Positions 9,195-18,160 of a DNA stretch of 64,000 nt are shown in pieces. How positions within the stretch are numbered: the stretch's first letter is position 1; each line of letters starts with the position of its first letter. The notes below the pieces were generated by a model. That model was not told the DNA's origin and did no database searches. It saw only the letters and a program-made list of their open reading frames with translations. Location of the stretch: NCBI GenBank assembly GCA_036522235.1, contig DATDGG010000191.1:1-64000 (forward strand). The letters are read 5' to 3'. This DNA is from VAZQ01 sp036522235 (GTDB taxonomy: Bacteria > Pseudomonadota > Alphaproteobacteria > Rhizobiales > Xanthobacteraceae). The translations under genes and the position numbers were made by a program.

Positions 9195-9956
9195 ATGAGC
9201 CGCGATCGCGCACCGTCCGCAAAGCAGGGCTTCACTTTGGTCGAAGTCCTGGCCGCGCTTGCGATCGCGTCAGTCATCGTCATGGCAACCGCCGCGCTCA
9301 TGCACAATGTCGTACTTTCGTTCGATCGGGGTGCGAACCGCGCGAGCGCGGGGGAGCGCCTCGTGCTTGCGGCCGAGCGTCTTGCAACCGATATCGGCTC
9401 CGCCCGTTTTGTGCTGCAGGGGACATCGCCGGGCGCGCTTGCGGCCTTCGTGGGCGGTCCGACGAAAATCACCTTCATCGGCGCTGGAATTGTCGATCCT
9501 GCTGCGCGCCGGGAGGGAGGCATGCCGGCGGTGCCGGAAGTCATCAGCGTGGCGGTCGAGGCGGGCGATGACACGACCGCGTTGGTCCGCCGCCGCGGCG
9601 CTTGGCGCGACCCGCGCGCGCGGCTCGCCGATGTGGCGTTGCGCGACGAGGTCGTGCTGGTTGCGGGACAGTTCGACGCGGCCTTCTCGTTCGCGCGCAT
9701 GGGGCCGGAGGGCGCGCTCTCCTGGAGCAGCAGCTGGGCCGGCGAGCAGACCCTGCCGCGCCTGGTGAAGCTCAGCCTGCGCGATCGCTTGAGCGGCGTC
9801 GATTTGCTGGGCGGGGCCGAATTCGTGATCCGATCCGACGCATCGCGCGCCTGCGCGCAAGCGGGCGCCACCACGGACTGCCTCGCCAATCCGGCCGGCC
9901 CCCGGCCCGGAGCCGCGCCTGCGAATTCCCCGATGCCGACAGGGGGGCGCCGGTGA
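9195..9956 (+). CDS. gspJ: Minor pseudopilin GspJ
   Basis: 253 residues. Leader MSRDRAPSAKQG is followed by FTLVEVLAALAIASVIVMATAAL, with the conserved Glu. The large soluble domain fits GspJ, a component of the pseudopilus tip. Its stop overlaps the gspK start (GTGA). The C-terminus is Pro/Ala-rich. Confidence 0.9.
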   Translation: MSRDRAPSAKQGFTLVEVLAALAIASVIVMATAALMHNVVLSFDRGANRASAGERLVLAAERLATDIGSARFVLQGTSPGALAAFVGGPTKITFIGAGIVDPAARREGGMPAVPEVISVAVEAGDDTTALVRRRGAWRDPRARLADVALRDEVVLVAGQFDAAFSFARMGPEGALSWSSSWAGEQTLPRLVKLSLRDRLSGVDLLGGAEFVIRSDASRACAQAGATTDCLANPAGPRPGAAPANSPMPTGGRR

Positions 9957-10861
9957 ATAGCAAAACGCGCGCGGGGGTGATCCTGCTGACCGTCCTGTGG
10001 ACGGTCGCCTTGCTCGCGACGCTGGCCATGGCGGCGTCGCTGACCTTTCGCGGTTTCGCTTCGATCATGGCCATCGACCGCGACCGCGCGAAAGTCGACG
10101 GGCTCTTGACCGCGGGCCTCGAAGTGGCGGCTGGCCTCGCGTCGAGCGCCGGAGAGAGGCCACTGCTTGGTGTGGAATCCACGGTCACGCTGTCGAGCGG
10201 AACCGTGCGCATCCGTCTCGACGATGAAGGCGGCCGCATCGACATCGGAAAGGCGCCGCCCGAAGTGCTCGCGGCCTTGCTGCGCTCGATTGGAGCACCC
10301 GAGGCAGATGCGGTCGCTCGCGCGATCGTCACTTGGCGCAAGCCCGACACGGATGCCGGCCAGCCGCAAGCGCCCGCTGCCGCGAGCGCGTCCAATGCCG
10401 TGACCGCGAACGCGTCCAATACCACGACTGTCGCCAAGGCCGGCGCTCCAGACTCGATCTTCACCGATGTGGCGCAACTCGCCCAAGTCCCCGGCATGCG
10501 TCCGCAATGGATTGCCGCGTTCGCTCCGCTCGTCACCGTGTTCGGCAACGAGACCGTCAATCCGCTGACCGCGCCGGCTCAAGTCCTGGCGGTGCTTCCC
10601 GGTGTCGACCCGGCGCGGCTTGCGGCTTTTCTCGATGCGCGCTCGGTCATGACGGATCCTCAGCAGGCGGCGGCGAGCTTCGGAGCGGCGCAGACTTTTC
10701 TCGCGGTCAAGCCGGCGCAGGCGGTAGCGGTGCATCTCGCCGCCGCGCTGGCCGATGGCTACGCGGCCGAGGCCGAGGCCGTGATCGTCTGTCTGCCGAA
10801 GGATCGCCAGCCCTGTCGGGTCCTAGCCTGGAATCCCGTAGCGCCGCGCTCACGGCCTTAA
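9953..10861 (+). CDS. gspK: Minor pseudopilin GspK
   Basis: 302 residues starting at a GTG that overlaps the gspJ stop, with a strong AGGGGGG ahead of it. The N-terminus is RAGVILLTVLWTVALLATLAMAA. It lacks the Glu at position 5, as is normal for GspK, which caps the pseudopilus. The following helical domain has GKAPPEVLAALLRSIG and NPLTAPAQVLAVLPGV segments like GspK's alpha-helical insertion, interrupted by an Ala/Asn/Thr-rich linker at about residues 140-160. Confidence 0.9.
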   Translation: MNSKTRAGVILLTVLWTVALLATLAMAASLTFRGFASIMAIDRDRAKVDGLLTAGLEVAAGLASSAGERPLLGVESTVTLSSGTVRIRLDDEGGRIDIGKAPPEVLAALLRSIGAPEADAVARAIVTWRKPDTDAGQPQAPAAASASNAVTANASNTTTVAKAGAPDSIFTDVAQLAQVPGMRPQWIAAFAPLVTVFGNETVNPLTAPAQVLAVLPGVDPARLAAFLDARSVMTDPQQAAASFGAAQTFLAVKPAQAVAVHLAAALADGYAAEAEAVIVCLPKDRQPCRVLAWNPVAPRSRP

Positions 10862-10881
10862 AACGGGCGCGTGCCCGATGG

Positions 10882-11928
10882 ATGGAGCTCATGCCGATAC
10901 TCGCGGTCTGGACAAGGTGGATCGAAATTCTTGCCGGCCTCTTGGTGGCCATGCACGAGGCCTGGCGGTCGCGGCGCGCGCTCTCCGTCGCGCTCGAAGA
11001 CAAACGCCTGGTCGTTCGTTCCGGCGTCGACGGCGCGAGGGCGAAAGTGCCGGCCGCGGCCGAGCTCGCCGGCGCGGCGCGCCGGCATTGCATCACGCTC
11101 GAGCTTCCCGCCGAGGAGGTCGTGCTGCAGCGGATCAACGTGCCGGCGCGGGCGCGCGAGTTTCTTCCCGGAATCGTGCGCAACCAGATCGAGCGCCTGT
11201 CGCCCTGGCCGGCCGACCAAGTGGTCTACGGGTTCGATGCCACGGCGAGCGAAGGCGATGCGGACACGCTCGACGCGCGCGTCATGATGACGTCGCGCGC
11301 CGCGGTCGAGGCGGCGCGCGGCGAGCTCGCCGCGCTCGGGGTGACGGCCGATCGGATCGTTGCCCGCGAGGTCGGTGATACGCCCGCGCCGCCGCTGACT
11401 TTGTGGTCGCGGTTCGACAACGGGCCGGGGAGGGGGCTTGAACGGGCCCACCGGATGGTCGGCGTTGCGGTGCTCGCCACGGTGCTGGCGAGCGGCAGCG
11501 TCGCGGCCTGGGCGCTCGCATCGGCGAGCGCCTTGCGCACGGAGAGCGAGGACGTGGCGGCGCGCGCGGCCACGCTGCAGCGGCAGTTGCAGGGGGCGCG
11601 CGCGGCAGCGCCGAGCGCATCGCTCGCTCCGCCCGAGCGCGCCTGGGCTTTGAAAGACACCGCGCCCGCGGGCGTGATCGTTCTCGACACGCTGTCGCAG
11701 GCGTTGCCGGATAGCGCCTATCTCACCGAGCTCACGCTGCAGAAGTCGACCGTGCGGATCGTCGGCTTGACCAGCGATGCCCCCGCGCTGATCGCCCCGC
11801 TCGAGCATTTCGGGCAGTTCGCCGATGTGCGTTTTTTTGCGCCGACCACGCGCGGTCCCGACGGCAGGCTGTTCTGGTTTCACATCGAGGCACGAGTCGA
11901 GCCGCATAACGGCGGCGCGGAGGACTGA
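10882..11928 (+). CDS. gspL: Type II secretion protein GspL (short form)
   Basis: About 348 residues. The N-terminal part resembles the actin-like cytoplasmic domain (LPAEEVVLQRINVPARAREFLPGIVRNQIERLSPWP), then a membrane segment near residues 196-215, a coiled region, and a PilN/GspL-like periplasmic domain. GspL recruits the GspE ATPase to the membrane. The start could be 10882 or 10891; neither has an ideal ribosome-binding site. It sits between gspK and gspM as expected. It is on the short side for GspL. Confidence 0.85.
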   Translation: MELMPILAVWTRWIEILAGLLVAMHEAWRSRRALSVALEDKRLVVRSGVDGARAKVPAAAELAGAARRHCITLELPAEEVVLQRINVPARAREFLPGIVRNQIERLSPWPADQVVYGFDATASEGDADTLDARVMMTSRAAVEAARGELAALGVTADRIVAREVGDTPAPPLTLWSRFDNGPGRGLERAHRMVGVAVLATVLASGSVAAWALASASALRTESEDVAARAATLQRQLQGARAAAPSASLAPPERAWALKDTAPAGVIVLDTLSQALPDSAYLTELTLQKSTVRIVGLTSDAPALIAPLEHFGQFADVRFFAPTTRGPDGRLFWFHIEARVEPHNGGAED

Positions 11929-11930
11929 TC

Positions 11931-12482
11931 ATGAGAATGCTCAACCGTCCACAGGTGATCGCGGTGGCGGCGCTGGGCCTGGTGCTGGTCGCATGCGCCC
12001 TGTCGGTCGCGCTCACGCTCGAATTGCGCTTCGATGCGGTCCAGGAACTTTCGGACCGGCAGGACGTGCTGGCGCGCCTGGAGACGCGCGCGCGTGCGCG
12101 GAGCGAGGCGCGCGGCCCGGGCCGAACCGCGGCGGCGCCCGCCCAGGCCTTCCTGGACGCGCCGACCGCGGGCCTGGCGGGCGCCGAGCTGCAGGCCTAT
12201 GTGGCGCGGCTCGCCGACCAGCACGCGGTGCTGGTATCGTTCGGAACACAGGCTTCCGCCGGCGAGGATGCGGCCGACGCGGTTCGGATCGAGGCGAGCC
12301 TCGAGGTCGGCCTCGCCGCGCTGCAAGTGCTGCTCCACCAGCTGGAGACCGGCACGCCTTATGTATTTGTAGAATCCATGACGGTCCGCCCGGTGACCGC
12401 GACCGCTACGGGCGGCGCGGAAAATGCGCCGCTGCGGGTGACGTTGGGCTTGCGGGCGCTATGGCGGCGGAGGACGGCATGA
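11931..12482 (+). CDS. gspM: Type II secretion protein GspM
   Basis: 183 residues: short cytoplasmic tail, one membrane segment (residues 9-29), a coiled stretch and a small periplasmic ferredoxin-like domain. Starts two bases after the gspL stop. GspM partners GspL in the inner-membrane platform. Assignment rests on topology and operon position as much as on sequence. Confidence 0.85.
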   Translation: MRMLNRPQVIAVAALGLVLVACALSVALTLELRFDAVQELSDRQDVLARLETRARARSEARGPGRTAAAPAQAFLDAPTAGLAGAELQAYVARLADQHAVLVSFGTQASAGEDAADAVRIEASLEVGLAALQVLLHQLETGTPYVFVESMTVRPVTATATGGAENAPLRVTLGLRALWRRRTA

Positions 12483-13015
12483 CTGATTTTCACCGCCGGG
12501 CGATGATCGCTTGTCTCCTCCTCCTGCACGCGCCGGCGCTCGCGGCTGATGCGGGGGCTCCGCCCGACCCTCCATCCGGCCTGGTCAATCCGCTCGCGGC
12601 CTGGTCGCTTGATCGGCTGTCGGCCACCCGCGATCGGCCGCTATTCGCCCCGACCCGTCGCCCGTCGCCTCCGCCGCCCGCGCCGGTCGCCCGCGTCATC
12701 GAGGCGGCGCCGGCGGCACCGCCGCCAAGGCTCACCCTGCTCGGGATCGTGACCGAAGCCGATGGCGCCCGCGCCATGGTGCGTACCGAAGCGTCCGACA
12801 AGGTGGTCCGGGCGCGGCTCGGCGATGAGATCGCGGGATGGAAGGTGACACAGATCGAGCCGCGCCGCGTCATCCTCTCGCTTGACGAGCGTTCCGTCAG
12901 CTTTACGCTGTTTGCTGGCGTGGGAGCAAAGGCCACGCGCGCCCCGTCCGGCCCCCCCGACCCGCAGGCGCAGAATGTGGCGGAGGAACGGATCGACCGC
13001 CGATCCGGCCGTTAG
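12479..13015 (+). CDS. gspN: GspN/GspC-like protein with a homology-region domain
   Basis: 178 residues with an N-terminal hydrophobic segment, a proline-rich linker (PSPPPPAP) and a small beta domain (LTLLGIVTEADGARAMVRT, then GWKVTQIEPRRVILS). The RDRPLFAPTRRP segment followed by this beta domain resembles the homology region of GspC/PulC that connects the inner membrane to the secretin. No separate gspC is present, so this protein probably takes that role. Start overlaps the gspM stop (ATGA). The operon order E-F-G-H-I-J-K-L-M-N-D matches the Xanthomonas xps type. Confidence 0.75.
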   Translation: MTDFHRRAMIACLLLLHAPALAADAGAPPDPPSGLVNPLAAWSLDRLSATRDRPLFAPTRRPSPPPPAPVARVIEAAPAAPPPRLTLLGIVTEADGARAMVRTEASDKVVRARLGDEIAGWKVTQIEPRRVILSLDERSVSFTLFAGVGAKATRAPSGPPDPQAQNVAEERIDRRSGR

Positions 13016-13328
13016 GTCCTCAACAACAAAAAGTTTGGAGATCAATCGCCGATCCTTGGATCGATCAGCCCGTGTTCTGGTATCCGGGTGCGCGCGGGAA
13101 GTTCATGTGGCATTTGCGCAACATAGCTTCGCCACCGCTGTCATGTAACCGTTATCTCCAAGCCATAGCTTGCCTTCCGACGCTTCCGGTAGGCGCCCGC
13201 CTACAATCAACCGCGCCGCGCGGGGGTTTGCGCGCGTTTGACGGGGGCTCATCGCGCGTACCGATCGGCGGGGATCGTCGAGGGGGTGAGGGGGAGTTGT
13301 TGGTTTGCGATGCGTCCAATGGCTGCAT
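13016..13328. promoter_or_regulatory. Gap between gspN and gspD
   Basis: About 310 bp in an otherwise tightly packed operon. A short inverted repeat (GATCGCCGATCCTTGGATCGATC region near 13041-13063) is visible, then AT-richer sequence. It could carry an internal promoter for gspD-gspO. GGGGAG at 13291-13296 would serve a TTG start at 13305. I see no gene in it. Confidence 0.4.
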
Positions 13329-15710
13329 ATGTCGCGTATCCTGCTGCAGGTCTGTGTCGCAGCGGCAATCTGCGATTCCTTGCTTGGTTGCGCGGTCAAG
13401 GACAACTACTCGTTTCCGGCTAGCGACATCGTCGACACCATCCGCAATGCCGACCTGGGCGCCCGGTCGCCTGCCGCCGAGCGTCCATCGGGCACCGCCA
13501 ACCAGGCCGCCCGGCCTCTGCTCGTGCCCGGTGCCGACGCCGACGCTGCCGTGCCGGGATCGCGCCAAGCGGACGCGGCACCGCGCATCCAGGCGAGCGC
13601 TCCGGGCGTGGTCGCCAGCGCCGCCGGCATCGAGTTCAACTTCGAGGGCGCCGATATCGCGACCGTCGCCAAGTCGCTCATCGGTGATACGCTTGGCCTC
13701 GCCTTCGTGGTCGATCCGCGCGTGCAAGGCACCGTGACCTTTGCGTCGACCGGGCCCATCGCCCGCAAGGACGTGCTGCCGATTTTCGAAAGCATCCTGC
13801 GGATGTCGAGCGCGGCACTGGTGCGCGAGGCCAATCTCGTGAAGATCGTTCCGATACCGGAGGCCGCCGGTGCGGGCGCCATGAGCGCCGGCACCGGCCA
13901 GCCCGGATTCGGCGTGTCGGTCGTGCCGCTGCGTTACACCTCGGCCGCGTCGGTCGCGCGGATGGCGGAGAACTTCCTCTCCCGCCCGGGCGCCATTCGG
14001 GCCGATCAGGCGCGCAACCTGCTGCTGGTCCAGGGCACCAGCGTCGAGCGGCAATCGGCGCTCGATGTGATCGCGACCTTCGACGTGGAATGGCTGCGCA
14101 ACCAATCGGTCGGGGTCTATCCGCTGAAGTCGACCACGCCGGAGACCATGATTTCGGAGCTGGAGAAGCTGTTCCAGGCCGGCGAGAACGGGCAGGGCCA
14201 GGGCGCCGTCCAGTTCCAGGGCATCTCGCGCATGAATGCCGTGATGGTGGTGGCCAAGAGTGCGCGAACGCTCGATCGGGTGACGCAGTGGGTGCGGCGG
14301 CTCGACCGATCCGACACCACCGGCAATGCGTTGCGAACCTATAAACTACGCTACGGCAATGCGCAGCAGGTGGCCAAGATTCTGAGCGATATATTCGTCG
14401 GGCGGACCGGCACGAGCGCCGAGAGCCCGGCGGGTCAGCTGGCGCCGGGCGTCGCCTCCACGCAGTCGCGCCTCGATTCGCTCGGGAGCGGCAGCCTCGG
14501 CGCGAGCAACGCCAATGCGGGGGCTTCCGCGAGTGGCGCCAACCAGGGCGTCAGCGTTGGTGGAAACACCGGTCGCGCCGGCGGTTCCGCGGCGGCCGAT
14601 TTCGAAGGATTTGCCGGCCAGCGCGGCGGCGACAACGACAACGGCACCGCTGGCCTGCCGAGCGGAAGTATCGGCCGCGGTGTGTTCCAGAACGTGCGCA
14701 TCACCGCCGACACCAGCGCGAATGCGATCGTGATCTATTCCAACCAGGAGGACTTCCGGGCGATCGAGCGCGCGTTGCGCGATATCGACCGGCCGCGCCT
14801 GCAGGTCGCGATCGACGCTACGGTCGCCGAGGTGACGCTCACGGATCAGCTGCAATATGGGGTGCAGCATTTCTTCACCAGCGCCGATGTCGGCATGGCG
14901 GGCGACAAGGGTTCGGTCGGGATGTTCCCGGCGGCGGCGCCGACGACCACGTCATCGGCCACCTCGACCTCCACTGCGGCGGCGGTTGCGCAGACGGTTC
15001 AAGCCGCATTCCTGCAGCGGGTCCTGCCCGGCTTCAACCTGCTGCTCGGGCCGGAGGCGCAGCCGCGGGTGATCCTTTCGGCGCTTTCCACCATCACCGA
15101 CGTGAAGGTGTTGTCCTCGCCCTCTTTGGTCGTGATCGACAATCAGCCGGCCGCGCTCGAGGTCGGCAATCAGATTCCGGTCACCACCAGCACCGCGACC
15201 CTGCTGTCCAACTCGAACACGCCGGTCGTCAACACGATCGAGATGCGCAGTACCGGCGTCATTTTGAAGGTGCTTCCCCGCGTTCATGCCAACGGCCTGG
15301 TCCAGCTCGAGATCGAGCAGGAGATTTCCAACGTCGTCAATCCGAACCAGCAGACCTTGACGCCCACGATCTCGCAACGGCGCATCCACTCGACCGTGGC
15401 GGTGACGAGCGGCCAGACCGTGCTGCTCGGCGGCCTGATCAGCGAGCAGCAGGACAATTCCAAGGACGGGATCCCGGGCCTCAACCAGATCAAGTATCTC
15501 GGCGACCTCCTGGGCAACACGTCCAGGAGCCGGCAGCGGTCCGAGATCATCGTGTTCATCAGGCCGCAGGTGGTTCGCGACGGCGTCGATCAACAGGCCG
15601 TCACCCAGGAGTTCCGCGAGCGGCTGGAATCCATGCGTGCCCCCAGGGAGTTCATCGAAGGCAAGGATGCTTCGCCCGTGCCGCGGCCAGCCGCCGGCCG
15701 CAGGAACTGA
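13329..15710 (+). CDS. gspD: Outer-membrane secretin GspD, probable lipoprotein
   Basis: About 793 residues, the outer-membrane channel of the T2SS. An N0 domain (FNFEGADIATVAKSLIGDTLG) is followed by N1-N3 repeats, one interrupted by a Gly/Ser/Asn-rich loop (residues about 375-450), and the C-terminal secretin domain with VTSGQTVLLGGLI. The signal sequence ends SLLGC, a lipobox-like site, so the protein may be a lipid-anchored secretin. The start is ambiguous: ATG at 13329, or TTG at 13305, which has the better ribosome-binding site (GGGGAG, 8 bases). The lipobox is present with either. Confidence 0.93.
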   Translation: MSRILLQVCVAAAICDSLLGCAVKDNYSFPASDIVDTIRNADLGARSPAAERPSGTANQAARPLLVPGADADAAVPGSRQADAAPRIQASAPGVVASAAGIEFNFEGADIATVAKSLIGDTLGLAFVVDPRVQGTVTFASTGPIARKDVLPIFESILRMSSAALVREANLVKIVPIPEAAGAGAMSAGTGQPGFGVSVVPLRYTSAASVARMAENFLSRPGAIRADQARNLLLVQGTSVERQSALDVIATFDVEWLRNQSVGVYPLKSTTPETMISELEKLFQAGENGQGQGAVQFQGISRMNAVMVVAKSARTLDRVTQWVRRLDRSDTTGNALRTYKLRYGNAQQVAKILSDIFVGRTGTSAESPAGQLAPGVASTQSRLDSLGSGSLGASNANAGASASGANQGVSVGGNTGRAGGSAAADFEGFAGQRGGDNDNGTAGLPSGSIGRGVFQNVRITADTSANAIVIYSNQEDFRAIERALRDIDRPRLQVAIDATVAEVTLTDQLQYGVQHFFTSADVGMAGDKGSVGMFPAAAPTTTSSATSTSTAAAVAQTVQAAFLQRVLPGFNLLLGPEAQPRVILSALSTITDVKVLSSPSLVVIDNQPAALEVGNQIPVTTSTATLLSNSNTPVVNTIEMRSTGVILKVLPRVHANGLVQLEIEQEISNVVNPNQQTLTPTISQRRIHSTVAVTSGQTVLLGGLISEQQDNSKDGIPGLNQIKYLGDLLGNTSRSRQRSEIIVFIRPQVVRDGVDQQAVTQEFRERLESMRAPREFIEGKDASPVPRPAAGRRN

Positions 15711-15717
15711 GGCGCCG

Positions 15718-16281
15718 GTGTCGGAGGCGGACCTTCGTCCCGCCCCGCGGGTTCTGCTCGCCGGCATCGCCGCGGTGGCGGTCGTTTCGTTTGCGTCATT
15801 GGCCTTTCCGGCGGCGCTGGCCTCGACGCTGCTCGGGGCATTGATGATCGCCGGCGCCGAGGTGGACGCGCGCACGTTCCTCTTGCCCGACACCGTGACC
15901 ATCGGTGCGCTTGCCACCGGCATTGCGGCCGCGGCCGCGCTCGATCCATTCGACCCCGGATGGAGCGCGGGGGCGGCGGCGCTGCGCGCGGCGGGGGCGG
16001 CGGCCGTCCTGTTGTCGGTGCGGTGGGGCTATGCCCGGCTGCGCCACCGCGAAGGCCTCGGCATCGGCGACGTCAAGCTCGCCGCCGGTATTGGGGCATG
16101 GCTCCCGCTCGATGCCATCCCGGTTTGCTTTGCGCTCGCGGCGAGCGCCGCGCTGATCCTGGTGCTGGTGGCCCATGTCCGCGGCCGCCCGCTGGAGGCC
16201 GCCACCAAGCTTCCGTTCGGCGCCTTCCTCTGCCCGGCGCTGTGGCTGGTGTTCTATGCCGGCGTCTTTCCCTCCGCCTGA
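15718..16281 (+). CDS. gspO: Prepilin peptidase (GspO/A24 family), short form
   Basis: 187 residues, polytopic. Both catalytic Asp motifs of A24 peptidases are present: AEVDARTFLLPD and GIGDVKLAAGIG. The usual N-terminal methyltransferase region with its Cys pairs is absent, so this protein should cleave prepilins but may not methylate them. GTG start at 15718 follows the gspD stop by 7 bases with GAGG ahead. Last gene of the T2SS operon. Confidence 0.9.
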   Translation: MSEADLRPAPRVLLAGIAAVAVVSFASLAFPAALASTLLGALMIAGAEVDARTFLLPDTVTIGALATGIAAAAALDPFDPGWSAGAAALRAAGAAAVLLSVRWGYARLRHREGLGIGDVKLAAGIGAWLPLDAIPVCFALAASAALILVLVAHVRGRPLEAATKLPFGAFLCPALWLVFYAGVFPSA

Positions 16282-16293
16282 AAGGGGGAGGGA
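16268..16293. terminator. Hairpin between convergent gspO and frmA-type genes
   Basis: TTCCCTCC (16268-16275) pairs with GGAGGGAA downstream (to about 16293), with two more inner pairs. It straddles the gspO stop codon and lies just before the end of the convergent dehydrogenase gene, so it could serve both directions. No clear T tract. Confidence 0.45.
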
Positions 16294-16301
16294 AGAGAGG
16301 A

Positions 16302-17429
16302 TCAATACAGCACCACGCTGCGGATGCTCTTGCCGGCATGCATCAGGTCGAAGGCCTTGTTGATGTCGGCAAGCGGCATGGTGTGGGTGATCATCGGGTC
16401 GATCTCGATCTTGCCCTGCATGTACCAGTCGACGATCTTGGGCACGTCGGTGCGGCCACGCGCGCCCCCGAAGGCGGTGCCGCGCCAGACGCGGCCGGTG
16501 ACGAGCTGGAACGGGCGGGTGGCGATCTCCTGGCCGGCGCCTGCCACCCCGATGATGATGCTCTCGCCCCAGCCGCGGTGGCAGGCTTCGAGCGCCTGGC
16601 GCATCACCGTCACATTGCCGGTGCAGTCGAACGTGTAGTCGGCGCCGCCGATCTGGTCGGCGCCACGCTTGGTCATGTCGACCAGGTAGGGGACGAGATC
16701 GCCCCCGACCTCCTTGGGGTTGACGAAATGGGTCATCCCGAAGCGCTCGCCCCAGCTCTTGCGCTCGGGATTGATGTCGACCCCGATGATCATGTCGGCG
16801 CCGGCGAGCCGCAGCCCCTGGATGACATTGAGGCCGATGCCACCGAGGCCGAACACGATGCAATTGGCCCCGGCCTCGACCTTGGCGGTGTTGAGGACCG
16901 CGCCGATGCCGGTGGTGACCCCGCAGCCGATATAGCAGACCTTGTCGAACGGCGCGTCGGGACGGATTTTCGCGACCGCGATCTCGGGCAGGACCGTGAA
17001 ATTGGCGAAGGTCGAGCAGCCCATATAGTGGTGCAGCGTCTTGCCGCCGAGCGAAAAGCGCGAGCTGCCGTCGGGCATCAGGCCCTTGCCCTGGGTGGCG
17101 CGGATCGCCGTGCACAAGTTGGTCTTGTGCGACAGGCAGGAGGGGCACTGCCGGCACTCGGGCGCGTAGAGCGGGATGACATGGTCGCCGGCTTGCACCG
17201 ACGTGACGCCGGCGCCGACCTCGGCCACGATGCCGGCGCCCTCATGCCCCAGGATGGTCGGGAACAGGCCTTCCGGGTCCGCGCCCGAGAGCGTGAACTC
17301 GTCGGTATGGCAGATGCCGGTGGCCTTGATCTCCACCAGGACTTCGCCGGCCCTGGGGCCGTCGAGCTTGACGGTCTCCACCTGAAGCGGCTTGCCCGCC
17401 TCGAACGCCACTGCCGCACGCACATCCAT
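16302..17429 (-). CDS. frmA: S-(hydroxymethyl)glutathione dehydrogenase / class III alcohol dehydrogenase
   Basis: 375 residues, the usual length. It oxidises S-hydroxymethylglutathione (from formaldehyde and glutathione) with NAD+. Visible features are the catalytic zinc ligands (TGICHTDEF, GHEGAG, and a later Cys in GCGVTTG), the structural zinc loop with four Cys (ECRQCPSCLSHKTNLC), and the nucleotide-binding motif GLGGIGLNVIQG. GGGAGG precedes the ATG at 17429. The genome thus has a glutathione route for formaldehyde as well as the H4MPT route found 7-19 kb downstream. Confidence 0.95.
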   Translation of the reverse strand: MDVRAAVAFEAGKPLQVETVKLDGPRAGEVLVEIKATGICHTDEFTLSGADPEGLFPTILGHEGAGIVAEVGAGVTSVQAGDHVIPLYAPECRQCPSCLSHKTNLCTAIRATQGKGLMPDGSSRFSLGGKTLHHYMGCSTFANFTVLPEIAVAKIRPDAPFDKVCYIGCGVTTGIGAVLNTAKVEAGANCIVFGLGGIGLNVIQGLRLAGADMIIGVDINPERKSWGERFGMTHFVNPKEVGGDLVPYLVDMTKRGADQIGGADYTFDCTGNVTVMRQALEACHRGWGESIIIGVAGAGQEIATRPFQLVTGRVWRGTAFGGARGRTDVPKIVDWYMQGKIEIDPMITHTMPLADINKAFDLMHAGKSIRSVVLY

Positions 17430-17529
17430 CGCCGCCCTCCCATCATGGTCGCAATGCCACCCGCATGATATTGTGCGATCAAATACGCGGTGTGAATAGC
17501 TTGTAAACCGCTGCCCGGGGAGGTTTCGG

Positions 17530-17709
17530 ATGAATGCGTTCCGTTCGACGCTGGTATTGCGCTTGGCGCTCGCGGCGGGCGCGATCTTGATGGGTAGCCA
17601 TGGGTTTCGGAGCCGGCGTGATCGGGGGAACCTCTATTTCGCGGGCGGCTCGACCAAGCCGGGCGGCAGCGGGCTGACCGACCGACGGCTGATGTTCACG
17701 CTGCCCTGA
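17530..17709 (+). CDS. Small ORF, 59 residues, possibly a gene remnant
   Basis: An ATG with GGGGAGG eight bases upstream opens a 59-codon frame with a hydrophobic N-terminus (LVLRLALAAGAILMG). Its C-terminal half, NLYFAGGSTKPGGSGL, resembles the LYxxGGSTHPGSGLP segment near the C-terminus of CrtI-type carotenoid desaturases, but the rest of such a protein is missing. It could be a decayed fragment or a coincidence. It is not supported as a functional gene beyond the start signal. Confidence 0.35.
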   Translation: MNAFRSTLVLRLALAAGAILMGSHGFRSRRDRGNLYFAGGSTKPGGSGLTDRRLMFTLP

Positions 17710-17767
17710 GACCGCGCGTCACGACCGCTGTACGGGGCAATTTTGCGCACCCTACGCCTTCGCTGCC

Positions 17768-18160
17768 CTAGGTTTGCGCCGGCAGCACGATCTGCGTCTG
17801 CGTCACGATGGCGGCGAGCCTGCCGTCGCTGCGGGTGATGTTGGTCTGCAGCACGATGGTGGTGCGCCCGCTATGCAGCGGCGTGCAGACCGCGCGGGCG
17901 GAATCGCCTTTGGGGATGGGCGCGAAGAAATTGGTCTTGCTCTCGATGGTGGCGGTACGCTGGCCGTCGGCGAGCGCCGCGCTCGCCGTCATGCCGCCGA
18001 GCGTGTCGCCCCAGGCCATCACGGCGCCGCCATGCATGACGCCGCGGCGGTTGCAGAGATCCTCGCGGATGAAAAGCTCGGATTCGGTGCGCTCCGCGCT
18101 CCGGCTGATGACTTTCAACCCCATCAGCCGAACAAACGGAGAAGGTTCCCATTGATCCAT
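17768..18160 (-). CDS. PaaI-type hotdog thioesterase
   Basis: 130 residues with the hotdog thioesterase pattern: RRGVMHGGAVMAWGDTLGGMTA (the HGG motif) and a late ESKTNFFAPIPKGD strand. Such enzymes hydrolyse acyl- or aryl-CoA esters. Start at 18160 follows GAGGACAGA; an upstream in-frame ATG at 18193 has no ribosome-binding site. The substrate is unknown. Confidence 0.85.
   Translation of the reverse strand: MDQWEPSPFVRLMGLKVISRSAERTESELFIREDLCNRRGVMHGGAVMAWGDTLGGMTASAALADGQRTATIESKTNFFAPIPKGDSARAVCTPLHSGRTTIVLQTNITRSDGRLAAIVTQTQIVLPAQT

Noticed and set aside
9104..10735. 543-codon minus-strand ORF opposite gspI, gspJ and gspK
   Set aside because: Low-complexity Arg/Ala/Ser composition and no motif; the plus strand encodes tightly packed pseudopilin genes.
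15796..17468. Long ORFs on either strand across gspO and the frmA-type gene (453 and 502 codons)
   Set aside because: They are shadows of the two real genes: the minus frame runs out of the dehydrogenase into gspO, and the plus frame is antisense to the dehydrogenase.
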